A DNA stretch of 33,343 nucleotides, from positions 1 through 33,343 of the IMG/VR virus record IMGVR_UViG_3300008267_000828; one strand, given 5' to 3'. The position numbers and the translations under genes are program-made. Numbering within the stretch: position 1 is the first letter of the stretch; the number at the start of each line of letters is the position of its first letter. The DNA comes from a virus. Positions 22,801-31,356 of this stretch are shown piece after piece. Below the pieces are notes generated by a model. That model did not search any database and was not told the DNA's origin. It was given only the letters and a program-made list of their open reading frames with translations.

Positions 22801-24372
22801 TTCTGAATAAAAAGTTTTTAATGGAATAAACTTATCATAGCCATTTACATCTAGTACTGCTTCATAAAAGTCGAACTTGATCTGTGGCTTAAGATTATTT
22901 GCAATAAGGCTTCCAGTTTTAGTAGTAGTGTTAAATATGTTTAATTCTGTAAATACCCCATCATGATTTGACAAATTAATACCACCAGTAGATGCTACAA
23001 GACCTCCAACTGGAAGTCCATAGTCTGTTGACATAAGATTTTTATTAATGTCATAATCTAAAACATAGTCTGTTATATCAACTTTTAATCTTGGAGATAG
23101 CTCAATTAAGTCAAATGTTCTATTTGGAGCATACATTGTTTCTACAACAACTCTAATTCCTTTAATAAAAACAAAGTCTCTGTATGTATTAAGACCTTCT
23201 ACAACAAAATAGTCTGGATTTAATATTTTTTTAATTAAGCCAACTCTTTTTGTATCATCATCTTCTAATAATGAAAATCCATACTCTACACTGTAAGTTA
23301 GCCACTCTTGTTCTTCTTGATCCCAGACATATAGGGTTCCTGGCTGAGTTGTTGAGCTTCCAACCACATAAGCATCTCCACTTACAACATTTCTATTTAC
23401 ATAAATTGGATCTGGTAATTGATCAATAGTATCTAAGTATCCATAAAGGTGAAAGTTTGTTTTAAATTTTTCAGGTATTTTAATTCCATAGTAGATTTCT
23501 ACATGCCCATCCCAGGGAACAATTCTAGATCCGTCTCTTCTTGTAGATGTTTCATTAAATGATACTGCATTTATCCAGTTATTATTTGAATCAAGGTATT
23601 GAATTCTCCATCTTTTTGGAATAGAAGATTTTTTTATGTCTTGAAGTGGGTCTGCAATTAAATTATTATTGCTTCTAATTGTTCCAGGAACTAAAAATTC
23701 TCCATTAATTCCTACTGCGGTTGGATCTGCTAAATTAGTTTGCATTTTTACAACTATTCTGTTTGTAGCAACATCATTTTTATAAACAACAAATGGTGCA
23801 CAATCATTTATTTTATATGAAGGATCTCCTGTAGTGAATGCTGTTGAAGCAGTACTTGATATTCCAAATTCTTCTCCAGACTCGTTTCTAAAAGAATTCC
23901 AATATTTAAATTTATCAAATCTTGATGAAAAGTAATATCTTGGTCTTCTTCCAGACCTAATACTGTCAACAAACTGTTCATTTTTAATATTATTAGATTC
24001 TCCAAAATATAAAATCTTATTAATTCCAGACCTTGGTCTAAATGGTTTTATACAATCTTTTAGAGAATAGTAAAGCTCTCTACTGTTATCTGCTTTAAGA
24101 AATGTGAATGGTTCATTTGGATCTTCTGTTCTATACTGAGAAATAGTTGTTGACTCTAGGGCATCTGTGTATACGTTTGCATTATCTTGAGAATCATACT
24201 CTGGATATAGAGTTCTATAAATAACACTTGCACTATCTGGTCTATATCTATAGTTTCCATAGTTGTCAAGATTTAGTAAATCATTTTGATTCCATTCAGC
24301 AATAATTAATGAATCGACATCAATGCTGTTCCTTGTTTGAAGATGGTTTATTAGATCGCTATCTGAAAACAT
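19861..24372 (-). CDS. Large tail-tip protein (1503 residues) with concanavalin-like domain
   Basis: The second largest protein of the window, beta-rich throughout, without a signal peptide. A middle segment (near 440-720) resembles tail-hub proteins (KVDITDYVLDYDINKNL, GGINLSNHDGVFTELN, then VAEILQRLAQATQTAMFFDEYNNFVVMP, typical of baseplate-hub-type tail proteins). Residues about 1005-1225 look like a concanavalin/LamG-type jelly roll: RLRIVGK, GIGYMLDP followed by GYYLEI, later YLNNRLIGKV and GLFVRGSSKCMFENIYAIG. The C-terminal end (DTFGTSHVQLGDIVKIDFDLP, then FVVISAQYGRSSSNVKSQLRVMEV) matches the close of hub proteins. It probably combines the hub with host-surface sugar binding. It is separated by one base from the gene after it. 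Confidence 0.75.
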   Translation of the reverse strand: MFSDSDLINHLQTRNSIDVDSLIIAEWNQNDLLNLDNYGNYRYRPDSASVIYRTLYPEYDSQDNANVYTDALESTTISQYRTEDPNEPFTFLKADNSRELYYSLKDCIKPFRPRSGINKILYFGESNNIKNEQFVDSIRSGRRPRYYFSSRFDKFKYWNSFRNESGEEFGISSTASTAFTTGDPSYKINDCAPFVVYKNDVATNRIVVKMQTNLADPTAVGINGEFLVPGTIRSNNNLIADPLQDIKKSSIPKRWRIQYLDSNNNWINAVSFNETSTRRDGSRIVPWDGHVEIYYGIKIPEKFKTNFHLYGYLDTIDQLPDPIYVNRNVVSGDAYVVGSSTTQPGTLYVWDQEEQEWLTYSVEYGFSLLEDDDTKRVGLIKKILNPDYFVVEGLNTYRDFVFIKGIRVVVETMYAPNRTFDLIELSPRLKVDITDYVLDYDINKNLMSTDYGLPVGGLVASTGGINLSNHDGVFTELNIFNTTTKTGSLIANNLKPQIKFDFYEAVLDVNGYDKFIPLKTFYSENAAVATSGMQDVSLNLRDAYFILESNNATPIFLQNCPLTMAIALLLDNIGFSNYVFKNITTANDPVVPFFFIEPDASVAEILQRLAQATQTAMFFDEYNNFVVMPKEYLMPDISIRDDNSSISERLTTLYGQKTGSIVPNIETIGGFETKILNDGQINYTTRYIQREVSKLEQASLSLSERTYGYKSSVLWELGDQQETRTINQPTGNVGYALGAVPLNIDLESTVPLVENYEVVKNIIDVGESVFWLPRFQGYLYANGEIIRYDAQQYTVTGTGDVWISSNNEYQKYFSKLPFNGKMLLTGKLRIYTEPYYENASGANFENLEENVRLKNGPVRSHGRGQFGTAITSHSAGLNAYWQDSNNRQSFRMDSSKIFSTTPIENLVNDAISASVTSASVYPLGNDAVSKGQSFVTSKIANFMKQSTRSEGLSIHNQQDVATIQSSALIFNGPYPVPALTKDPNNILPNLSGTSERDLVNYIYKDLDKDYTHVGTRLRIVGKQKDEKNQSALNSIKLFDIDKSVGDLNIKQLSGGAGGIGYMLDPVTNSGYYLEIASLSSDILEYYGSTASAATNSASVALDRVIENIIFYKVEKTPYAVQKTGKENIAVPRKLWGSLARILVDEGKFVGSDRLTSQEMPVYDLSLDADIVKNGDVITKINFSIYLNNRLIGKVTDENPLQYPSAGLKTGLFVRGSSKCMFENIYAIGNTKQSDVSINEKVNSYISAESLRKYSVPSAIQRTYLSSIGTESRPSVNFYFEEFGTIMRECAYFNIKYDQAYPALVAKIVPPFTSEKSYEVSGFLPGSYGAEFLIFNTTDKAIDLSESSTNRIMIQGITFTQNISNVLTVDDYFKELSNFSDPVITSSNLIVSPGRSEKIYDSIRNSRAIYGNKSFSLNSIYIQNEDSAKDIMKWVLDKTIRPRKVFELDTFGTSHVQLGDIVKIDFDLPEGVKMVDENKKFVVISAQYGRSSSNVKSQLRVMEV

Positions 24373-24746
24373 TATACTTCCTCAAGAGAAATAGAAATAT
24401 CCCAAAGATCGTGGTTAGTTCCGCCTCTTTTAACAACATTGTAGCTAAAGTCTGAAACAAAAACCTCTAGGACATCTGAATATTTATCAAGTTTATCATA
24501 AACTGATACAGAAAAATTTTGTGGCTTATCATAAGATAAGAACATATAAAATGATCCAGGATTTGAGCTATACCAGTCTAAGAGTTCTGCACCACCAGCA
24601 CCACCATCTGCTGTATATTCTGATAGTCCAGATATCGTAGCAGCACCATTGCTATCAAACTCTGGATCTCCATCATAAGATCTGGAAGGAATTAGATTAT
24701 AGGAAAAAGATATATTCATTTTATCTGCAATGTGATAAGAACGCAT
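24372..24746 (-). CDS. Distal-tail-like protein, main part (possible frameshift partner of the 44-codon frame before it)
   Basis: A 124-residue frame from ATG 24746 with no ribosome site; a second ATG at 24719 overlaps the stop of the preceding frame as ATGA. The content is beta-rich (NISFSYNLIPSRSYDG, FYMFLSYDKPQNFSVSVYDKLDKYSDVLEVFVSDFSYNVVKRGG, DISISLEEV), with the closing strand typical of tail-tip beta-sandwiches. It lies between tape measure and hub protein, where a distal tail (Dit-like) protein is expected. Residues RSYHIADK before the second ATG look like natural protein continuing from the upstream frame, so the true gene may be one 157-residue protein interrupted by a frame change near 24750. 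Confidence 0.62.
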   Translation of the reverse strand: MRSYHIADKMNISFSYNLIPSRSYDGDPEFDSNGAATISGLSEYTADGGAGGAELLDWYSSNPGSFYMFLSYDKPQNFSVSVYDKLDKYSDVLEVFVSDFSYNVVKRGGTNHDLWDISISLEEV

Positions 24747-24850
24747 ATGAGTGGAACACCATCTAAAATTCCTCCAGAATTATTAGAGAAAATAATTGCT
24801 TGTGGTCTTATCCACTTTTTTCTTGCACTTAAATATGCACTACTAACCAT
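24716..24850 (-). CDS. 44-codon frame after the tape measure, likely N-terminal part of the distal-tail-like protein
   Basis: Starts with ATG 24850 in a TAATG overlap with the tape measure stop and has AAGGAG 11 bases upstream, so translation here is credible. It reads MVSSAYLSARKKWIRPQA, then IIFSNNSGGILDGVPL, and ends ICVLITLQIK before TGA. The last ten residues look unlike the rest. In the -1 frame the same bases give MRSYHIADK, which runs into the 124-residue frame. Either the first 35 codons belong to that protein (frameshift, natural or from sequencing), or it is a tiny independent protein coupled by ATGA. Confidence 0.55.
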   Translation of the reverse strand: MVSSAYLSARKKWIRPQAIIFSNNSGGILDGVPLICVLITLQIK

Positions 24851-27800
24851 TAATATCTACTGCTCCTTAAATTTCCTCTATTTTGTTGAGAAAGCTTTGC
24901 CATAACTACATTTGCAATATCATCTGGAGATGCATTAGTTCCAGATACATTTACATTTACGTTATATGTACTATTATACATTGGTGAAGAAGTTGAAACA
25001 ACATTTGAATTATTAACTGGTATGTCAGAAATTGAACTTTCTGGAATAGAGTATCTTGGAGATCCAATTCCATCTAAGAAATTATTTGTAGGGATAGGAG
25101 ATCTTCCACCAATTCCTGGGAATACTTGACTATTCAAAGCTTCAAGGAATGGTCTATTTTGATCTGCAACACGTTTTCTTACTACAAACTCTCCAGGAGT
25201 AAGGAGGGCTGGAACTTTATCAATCATTCCAATTCCTGGAACGCTGTTTCCATTATGCATTCTTAGTGCAGGAGGAGACTCTGTTGAGCCCTTATAAGCA
25301 ACTCCACCAAAAGCCATTTTAGAAATAGTTCCTCCATAATTTTGCATAGCAAAATCTCCACCAGACCCAGGAGTGGAGGCATTGTACTCTTTTGCAAGTG
25401 TATTAAAATCTAATATAAAAGTCTTTAAGAATCCCTTTTGAGCAGCCGTAAGCTCTCCATTTATTTCTTTTAGTTTTAATGCTGCAATTATTCCTTTTTG
25501 CTGCAACAAGAAAGTTCTAAGCTCTGCTTTTTCACGGGCTTCTGCGTTAGCAAGTCTTTTTTCTTCAATTTCATACATTCTATCTTGAATAGCTTCAACT
25601 TCTGCCTGAATAGCCTTATTTGCAGCCTCAAGCTCATTTCTTGTCATAAGTTTTCCATTTACAGAAACTGTTAAAGATTCTAAATCTCTTTGTCTTTGTG
25701 CTTCAAGTGCTGCTCTAGTGTCTTCAATTTGATATTGAGCTTCTTGCTGTTGCATTTCATTTGCTGCATTTGCTGCTGCTGCAATGTCTCCAGAAGCAAG
25801 GGCACTAGCAAGACTAATTCTTGAACGATCTTGTTCTGCAATTCTATCGTTTGCCTCAGAAACTTTGTCCAAAGCTTCAAATCTTGCATCATATGCCTTA
25901 TTTACTTCTTCTTCTTTTTCAGCAAGATCTTCAAGTGCTCTATCATTAAGCTCCATCTCTCTTTGTTTTGCTCTCAAAGCCTTGTCTTCTTTTTGAGATT
26001 TTATGTCTAGAGCCTTGCTTTGCATTTCTAGACTTAGTAAAGTTTTTTCTTCTGCTGTCATAGCAAGGAATGCAGTTGCTTTTTGAATATTTAATTGCTT
26101 TTCTGCAAGTGCAATAAGTTGTGCTCTTTGTTTTTTATTAGCCTTTAGATACATCTCAGTATCAATTAAAGCAAGAGCTTCTTGTTTTTCTGTTCCAAGA
26201 AGGTGGTTAGTTGCTTTGAAGTAATCCATCTTTGCTTTTGTTGCAGCTTTAAATTCTTTAATGTATTGAGCAAGAGTTTGCTTACCAGAGCCACCTCCGC
26301 CACCTCCAGAACCTGCTCCAGCACCTGCTCCAGCACCTGCTCCAGCACCTGCAGCAAATGAATTAGTTATAGATTGCATAACAGTGCCAACTTCTTCTCC
26401 AAACGCCCTTCTAGAATGTTCATCTAAAATTCCGCCCTGATTTTGAAAATCTGCTCTAATTTTTACAACAACATCCATTTTTGTAAGAATTGCTTTTTTT
26501 TCAAGGTCTGGCAAAGCTGCAAACTGATCATAGCTTGCACCAACCTGTTGCATAATTGGTGTAAAATTATCTTTTGCGTATATGTTTAATTCTTTGTCTG
26601 ACATTTTTTCAAATTTTAACAAAGAGTCATACATGTCTTTAATATCTTTTTTACTTGTTGTTTTAACATTTATTAGAGTATCTATGTCTGGAATTTTTCT
26701 AAGGATTTGAAGTTGTTGACTTACATCATCAAATTCTTTTTCACTTAGTCCACCTTCTTTAAATCTTACTAAAAGATCTAAATTATATAGATTTTTCTTT
26801 CCAGATAAAAAGTCTTCAGCAGCTTGAGGACCAAGTTTTTTAACTTTTTCCATAATTTGAGAGACAATCTCTTCAGAAGCTCCACCTTCTATTAAAGACT
26901 CTCTTAGTTGCTCTTGCTGTTGTGCTCTAAACTGCATGGCTTGTGACTGAGCCTCATTACCAGCAACTGTGATAGATCCAGTCCTTGAACCCTTGGTGGT
27001 TCCTTGTGCATTAAGATTTAGTTCTTGAACGTCTGCAAACCCTAATTGTTGTGCAGTTATAGCAGCTAAATTATTATGAGACTGTGCAAGATTTGAAGAC
27101 TGTTTAATATATTCTTCTATAGTTACAGTACCTTCTTGATATGCTAAATTTAAAAGCTCTCTTGCCTGAGCCTCTTTTTCAAAAGCTGAAGCGTTGGTTG
27201 CACTTATCTCATTAAGCTTATAGTTCTTTATAAATTCTTCTTCTCCACCTTGGAATGCTTGAATAAATCTTGCACCAACATTCATTTTTCTGTAAGCAGA
27301 AGTAGCATCTTCAGCAAGTTTTGTAGCATCTATTTTAGGACTAATTTTAGCTGTTATTGAAGAAAGATTTTTTAATAAATCTCTTCCATCTGGACCCATT
27401 AACTTAGTTAATTCTCCTGAGAATTGTAAAGCAATAGACTGATCTCCTAACGCATCTCCAACTTCAATTGCAATAGCTCTTGCTTCTTCTGTTCCAATAG
27501 CACCAGAAATAATTGCTGCAGATAACTGATTTCTTAAAAGTTCTACAGCATTTCCTCCACTAGATTTTGCAGTTCCAATGTCTTTTAACATCTGCTTTCC
27601 AGCTTCAGACTGAACAAATTCAGTAGACTTTGCCTGAGCTTCTTCGCTAATAGCCTGTCCACCAATTCTTTCAACTGCAGCTATTCTTGCTGCCTGAGCA
27701 AAAGTTTGATTTCCAAACTGTTTAGCAATTCCTTCAACTGTTTTTGAAGTTCCATACATTGCATTTGTAAATTCTGCACCAGATTTTTCTGCATTGTTTA

Positions 27801-30800
27801 TTTGTTTATTTAATTTATACACTGCAAAACCTGCAAGAGCAACTCCTGCTGCCATAGAAGACATTCCTAAAGTTAATCTTCCTCCAACAGTTGCCATATT
27901 TTTAAATATTGGACCAAGATTTTTTACACTTCCAGATATTCCAGAAGGTCCTCCATCTATTCCACCCTTACCAACAGCTTTTCCAAGCAATGGTCCAAGC
28001 ATTTGTACCACTGTTCCAGCAATCATAAGTGGCATGTTTCCACCCACCATTCCACCCATCTGAGCAACTGTTCCAGCTGCAGAGACAAGCCCACCAAATG
28101 CATACCCCTTAACCTGTCCACCATTCATCATTTCAAGAATTCCTTGATTTTGACTAGCTGCTTTTTTATTTACAACAAACTCGCCAGGAGTTAACATGGC
28201 TGGAACAGTATCAGAATTTCCAGATCCAGGAACTGTTCCTCCAGAAGCAAAGTGTGCCCTTGACAATTTAGAACCTGAAAATTTAGAACCCTTTAAAGTT
28301 AAATTCTTAAGTATTTTTTCAAATGTTTGAGAAAGTCTTAGTCCAGTATAAGAAACTCCTTTTTCTGTATTAGACATGGTTGCTCCATATTGGAATCTAC
28401 TGTAAATATTTCCTTTGTCATCAAAAATTTCAACTGTAGGCTTTGATTTTGCCCCTCTTCCAGCTATTCTTCTTGTTCCAATCTTTGTTTGATCATCAAT
28501 TAATCCATTTGCTAAAAGATATTCTCTTACAACATTTGCAATTCTAGAATCTGATTCAAGCTTTTTCTTTCCTCTTTGAGCATTTAATCTTCCAGAAGAC
28601 TGATTATTTTGCCTTAAAGATTCTAAAATTTCTTTATCTTTTGGATCAATAGCTTGATTAACAAGTTCATCAAGACCAAGATATGAGACACCTTTCTTAA
28701 AAGATGGGGTATCCTTTAATAGTGCATCTGGATTACTAAGTTGAACTTCTTGAAGTTTTTGTAAAATTTGTTGATGCATTTTTCTAGTATCAATTCTTTT
28801 ATCTGATCCAGTTTGATCTAATGCATCATTTAAAGTTTCAAATACATCTGGACCACCATCTTTTAAAAATTCTAAAAGCTCTAATACTTTTACTCCACCA
28901 CCAGAAGATGCCATAGCCCTATTCATGGTATCAGGAATTCCAAATATTGAAAGACCTAATCTTGTAATCATATCATCAAGAGATGGAGAATTTAATATAA
29001 GTGATGAAAATTGTGAAGAAGTCATCAAAGGTGCTGTTTTTAAAGGAATAAATCTTTCTGTTTGAGAAATTTGTCCAAATCCTCCAGCAATATTTCTGAG
29101 TGACTGAACCATTCTAACTTCTTCATTTGTTCCAAAATATTGAACACCTGGAATCTTTCCACCTTTGTTATATCCTTGTACACCTCCATCATTAATAGCC
29201 TTTAACAATCCAAGATTATTTTTAGTAGCCTCTTTATTAACAACAAATTCACCAGGGGTTAGCATTGCTGGAACAGTATCTGTGTTTCCTACACCAGGAA
29301 CTCCACCGCCAGCATTTCTTCTAAGTCCTCTTATCCTAACACTAGCACCCTTTGCAGCATTAGTTCCAGCAGCACTAGCAACTCCAAACGATGGGAGTGC
29401 TCCTGCAGCACCTTGTGTTGCAGCCATTGCACCATATGCTTTTGTTAAGTTTGCAATTGCTGCAGCTGCTGCATTTGCTGTTCCAACTTGTTCAATAAGT
29501 GTTGCATTTAAGACTTGACTTGCCCCAGATAACTGTTGAGCAGCCATAGCTGCATCCATTTCAGCAAGGCTTAAATATTTAGAACTTTGACCTAGTGCTT
29601 TGAATGCTCCAATTGGACCACCAGTAATAAATCCTTTACTAAATAGTGCCATACCCTGTGTCATTTTTGCAAGAGTTCCAACAAGGTTTAAGAATAGACC
29701 AGCTAACATTGTTACTGCTGGGACTACAACGCCAACAATGACTGCAGCAATTGCAGTAAATTTCTTTTGACCTTCTGAAAGGCTGTTAAATCCATCAACA
29801 ATTTTTGTAATAAAGTTAACAACTGGAATTGCAAGTTGAACAAATAATTGACCAATAGGAGCAATTGCTAATTTAAATCTTTCTACTGCTCCTGTTAATT
29901 GAACACCAAAGGATTCTTCAATTGTCTTTAACTCTTTATCTGCAGTTGCACCAAGTTGTTCTGTTGAATATCCCATAGTGGCAATAACTTGTTGTGCTTG
30001 AGATCCTTTTCTAGAAATATTATCAAATAGTGCTCCAAGTTTTGCATACTGGAATTTACCAAATACCTGCTCTAATGCCTGTTGTCTTGAAAATTGATCT
30101 AGACCTGCAAGGGCTTGTGCAAAAGCTTGAACAGTGCCCATCAAGTCTCCACGATTTGCTTGAATAATTGTTTCAAGATTAATTCCCATACCATTCAACA
30201 TTTCAGTTGCCTGTTTTGTTGGGTTAATCAAAGATGCAAGACCAGACTTTAAAGCGTTAGCACCTTCAGCAGCATCTACACCACCTTCTTGCATTGCTGC
30301 AAGGAATACCGTAAGGTCTTTTACGTTGCCACCAAGACCTTGAATAACTGGGGCTACTCTAGGAATTGCTGCAGCAATATCCTGCAAAGACACAACAGTT
30401 TGGTTTTCAACCATATTTAAAAAGTTAATAGTATCTGCAAGATCTTTTCCAGATAATCTAAATGCAGACTGCAAGGATATGGTAGTTTCAAGTGCTGCAT
30501 TTTGATCCATTTGACCAAGTGTTGCAAGTCTAGTTGCCTGTGATACAGCATCTGTTAGATCAGCATTTTGTCTACCAGCAGCAGCAGCCTGAGCAGCAAG
30601 TCCAATTGTATCTTTTACAGCAATACCATATTTTGTATACTCAGAAGCAAGACCTTTTACAGCTTCTAAATTCTTGTCTAGTTCTGCTGGAGTTGTAAAG
30701 ATATCTCCATACACCTTTTTAAATGCGACAGCTTGTTTTTCAAGATCCATAAAGGTTTTTCCAGCAACAGAACCAAAGATGGTAAGTGGTACTGTAAAAC

Positions 30801-31356
30801 CAACCATGAGCTGACGACCAGCCCACTGAACATTTTTACCAAAGTTAATTAACTGAGTTGTTCCTTGCTTAAACATATTGGAAAGAACTTGAGTTCTTTG
30901 AGCAGCGACTGCAGCCTCAGAAGAGAATGCAGCAAGTGGTCTAACTGCTATGGCTTCTTGAAAACCATTTGCAGCACCAGAGGTTGCTATAAATTGTGTC
31001 TGAAGTCTTTTTGCACGTTCTGCAGCAAGTGCCATTGTTTCTGCTGCAATAGCACTATCTTTATTAAATTTTGCACTAAAAAATTGCCCAAGAGTCGTTT
31101 TACCCTTGGACAAAGTTTTATCTAAAGTGGCAGCAGCAGTTGAAAGCCTAATGGTCTCTGCTGTAAATAATCCAGTCTTATTAATTGCACTTTGCAATTC
31201 TTTGGAGTATTCAGCTGCAAAAGTTCCCTGTGCCTTATTGCTCTTATTAAGAGCTAAATTGAAAGCATTAATCTGGGTTTGCAAAGCTTGAAGTTGAGAC
31301 GCAGCACTACCTGTATTAATCTCAATATCAATAATGCCTTTTGCTACTTCAGCCAT
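24850..31356 (-). CDS. Tail tape measure protein
   Basis: Sets tail length and is ejected with the DNA; at 2168 residues it implies a long flexible tail (roughly 300 nm by the usual 1.5 angstrom per residue rule). The N-terminal coiled region is followed by the TP901-type tape-measure domain (about 200-440: GIAVKDTIGLAAQAAAAGR, LNMVENQTVVSLQDIAAAIPRV, GGVDAAEGANALKSGL). Hydrophobic membrane-like segments lie near 534-558, 1085-1122 and 1162-1180. The motif VP(A)-(M/L)-LTPGEFVV-x-K occurs three times, near residues 698, 1055 and 2052, each after a Gly-rich VPGxGxxD stretch. An Ala-Gly linker is at about 1668-1682 and a long charged coiled coil at about 1720-1940. It starts by TAATG overlap with the chaperone stop. 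Confidence 0.95.
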   Translation of the reverse strand: MAEVAKGIIDIEINTGSAASQLQALQTQINAFNLALNKSNKAQGTFAAEYSKELQSAINKTGLFTAETIRLSTAAATLDKTLSKGKTTLGQFFSAKFNKDSAIAAETMALAAERAKRLQTQFIATSGAANGFQEAIAVRPLAAFSSEAAVAAQRTQVLSNMFKQGTTQLINFGKNVQWAGRQLMVGFTVPLTIFGSVAGKTFMDLEKQAVAFKKVYGDIFTTPAELDKNLEAVKGLASEYTKYGIAVKDTIGLAAQAAAAGRQNADLTDAVSQATRLATLGQMDQNAALETTISLQSAFRLSGKDLADTINFLNMVENQTVVSLQDIAAAIPRVAPVIQGLGGNVKDLTVFLAAMQEGGVDAAEGANALKSGLASLINPTKQATEMLNGMGINLETIIQANRGDLMGTVQAFAQALAGLDQFSRQQALEQVFGKFQYAKLGALFDNISRKGSQAQQVIATMGYSTEQLGATADKELKTIEESFGVQLTGAVERFKLAIAPIGQLFVQLAIPVVNFITKIVDGFNSLSEGQKKFTAIAAVIVGVVVPAVTMLAGLFLNLVGTLAKMTQGMALFSKGFITGGPIGAFKALGQSSKYLSLAEMDAAMAAQQLSGASQVLNATLIEQVGTANAAAAAIANLTKAYGAMAATQGAAGALPSFGVASAAGTNAAKGASVRIRGLRRNAGGGVPGVGNTDTVPAMLTPGEFVVNKEATKNNLGLLKAINDGGVQGYNKGGKIPGVQYFGTNEEVRMVQSLRNIAGGFGQISQTERFIPLKTAPLMTSSQFSSLILNSPSLDDMITRLGLSIFGIPDTMNRAMASSGGGVKVLELLEFLKDGGPDVFETLNDALDQTGSDKRIDTRKMHQQILQKLQEVQLSNPDALLKDTPSFKKGVSYLGLDELVNQAIDPKDKEILESLRQNNQSSGRLNAQRGKKKLESDSRIANVVREYLLANGLIDDQTKIGTRRIAGRGAKSKPTVEIFDDKGNIYSRFQYGATMSNTEKGVSYTGLRLSQTFEKILKNLTLKGSKFSGSKLSRAHFASGGTVPGSGNSDTVPAMLTPGEFVVNKKAASQNQGILEMMNGGQVKGYAFGGLVSAAGTVAQMGGMVGGNMPLMIAGTVVQMLGPLLGKAVGKGGIDGGPSGISGSVKNLGPIFKNMATVGGRLTLGMSSMAAGVALAGFAVYKLNKQINNAEKSGAEFTNAMYGTSKTVEGIAKQFGNQTFAQAARIAAVERIGGQAISEEAQAKSTEFVQSEAGKQMLKDIGTAKSSGGNAVELLRNQLSAAIISGAIGTEEARAIAIEVGDALGDQSIALQFSGELTKLMGPDGRDLLKNLSSITAKISPKIDATKLAEDATSAYRKMNVGARFIQAFQGGEEEFIKNYKLNEISATNASAFEKEAQARELLNLAYQEGTVTIEEYIKQSSNLAQSHNNLAAITAQQLGFADVQELNLNAQGTTKGSRTGSITVAGNEAQSQAMQFRAQQQEQLRESLIEGGASEEIVSQIMEKVKKLGPQAAEDFLSGKKNLYNLDLLVRFKEGGLSEKEFDDVSQQLQILRKIPDIDTLINVKTTSKKDIKDMYDSLLKFEKMSDKELNIYAKDNFTPIMQQVGASYDQFAALPDLEKKAILTKMDVVVKIRADFQNQGGILDEHSRRAFGEEVGTVMQSITNSFAAGAGAGAGAGAGAGSGGGGGGSGKQTLAQYIKEFKAATKAKMDYFKATNHLLGTEKQEALALIDTEMYLKANKKQRAQLIALAEKQLNIQKATAFLAMTAEEKTLLSLEMQSKALDIKSQKEDKALRAKQREMELNDRALEDLAEKEEEVNKAYDARFEALDKVSEANDRIAEQDRSRISLASALASGDIAAAANAANEMQQQEAQYQIEDTRAALEAQRQRDLESLTVSVNGKLMTRNELEAANKAIQAEVEAIQDRMYEIEEKRLANAEAREKAELRTFLLQQKGIIAALKLKEINGELTAAQKGFLKTFILDFNTLAKEYNASTPGSGGDFAMQNYGGTISKMAFGGVAYKGSTESPPALRMHNGNSVPGIGMIDKVPALLTPGEFVVRKRVADQNRPFLEALNSQVFPGIGGRSPIPTNNFLDGIGSPRYSIPESSISDIPVNNSNVVSTSSPMYNSTYNVNVNVSGTNASPDDIANVVMAKLSQQNRGNLRSSRY
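26311..26352 (-). repeat. 12-bp tandem repeat encoding an Ala-Gly linker in the tape measure gene
   Basis: Three full copies of a 12-base unit (ACCTGCTCCAGC on the plus strand) plus half a copy, coding for alternating Ala and Gly, directly followed (in the protein) by a Gly-Ser run. It is in frame and divisible by three, so copy number can change without frameshift. It looks like a flexible hinge before the coiled coil. Confidence 0.85.

Noticed and set aside
26281-26352. Short tandem repeats considered as a CRISPR array or iteron origin
   Set aside because: The unit is 12 bases with no spacers, in frame within the tape measure gene, and codes for an Ala-Gly linker.
29165-29518. Plus-strand open frame of 117 codons opposite the tape measure gene
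   Set aside because: Antisense shadow of the Ala-, Gly- and Pro-rich tape measure segment; no start signal and no plus-strand neighbours.
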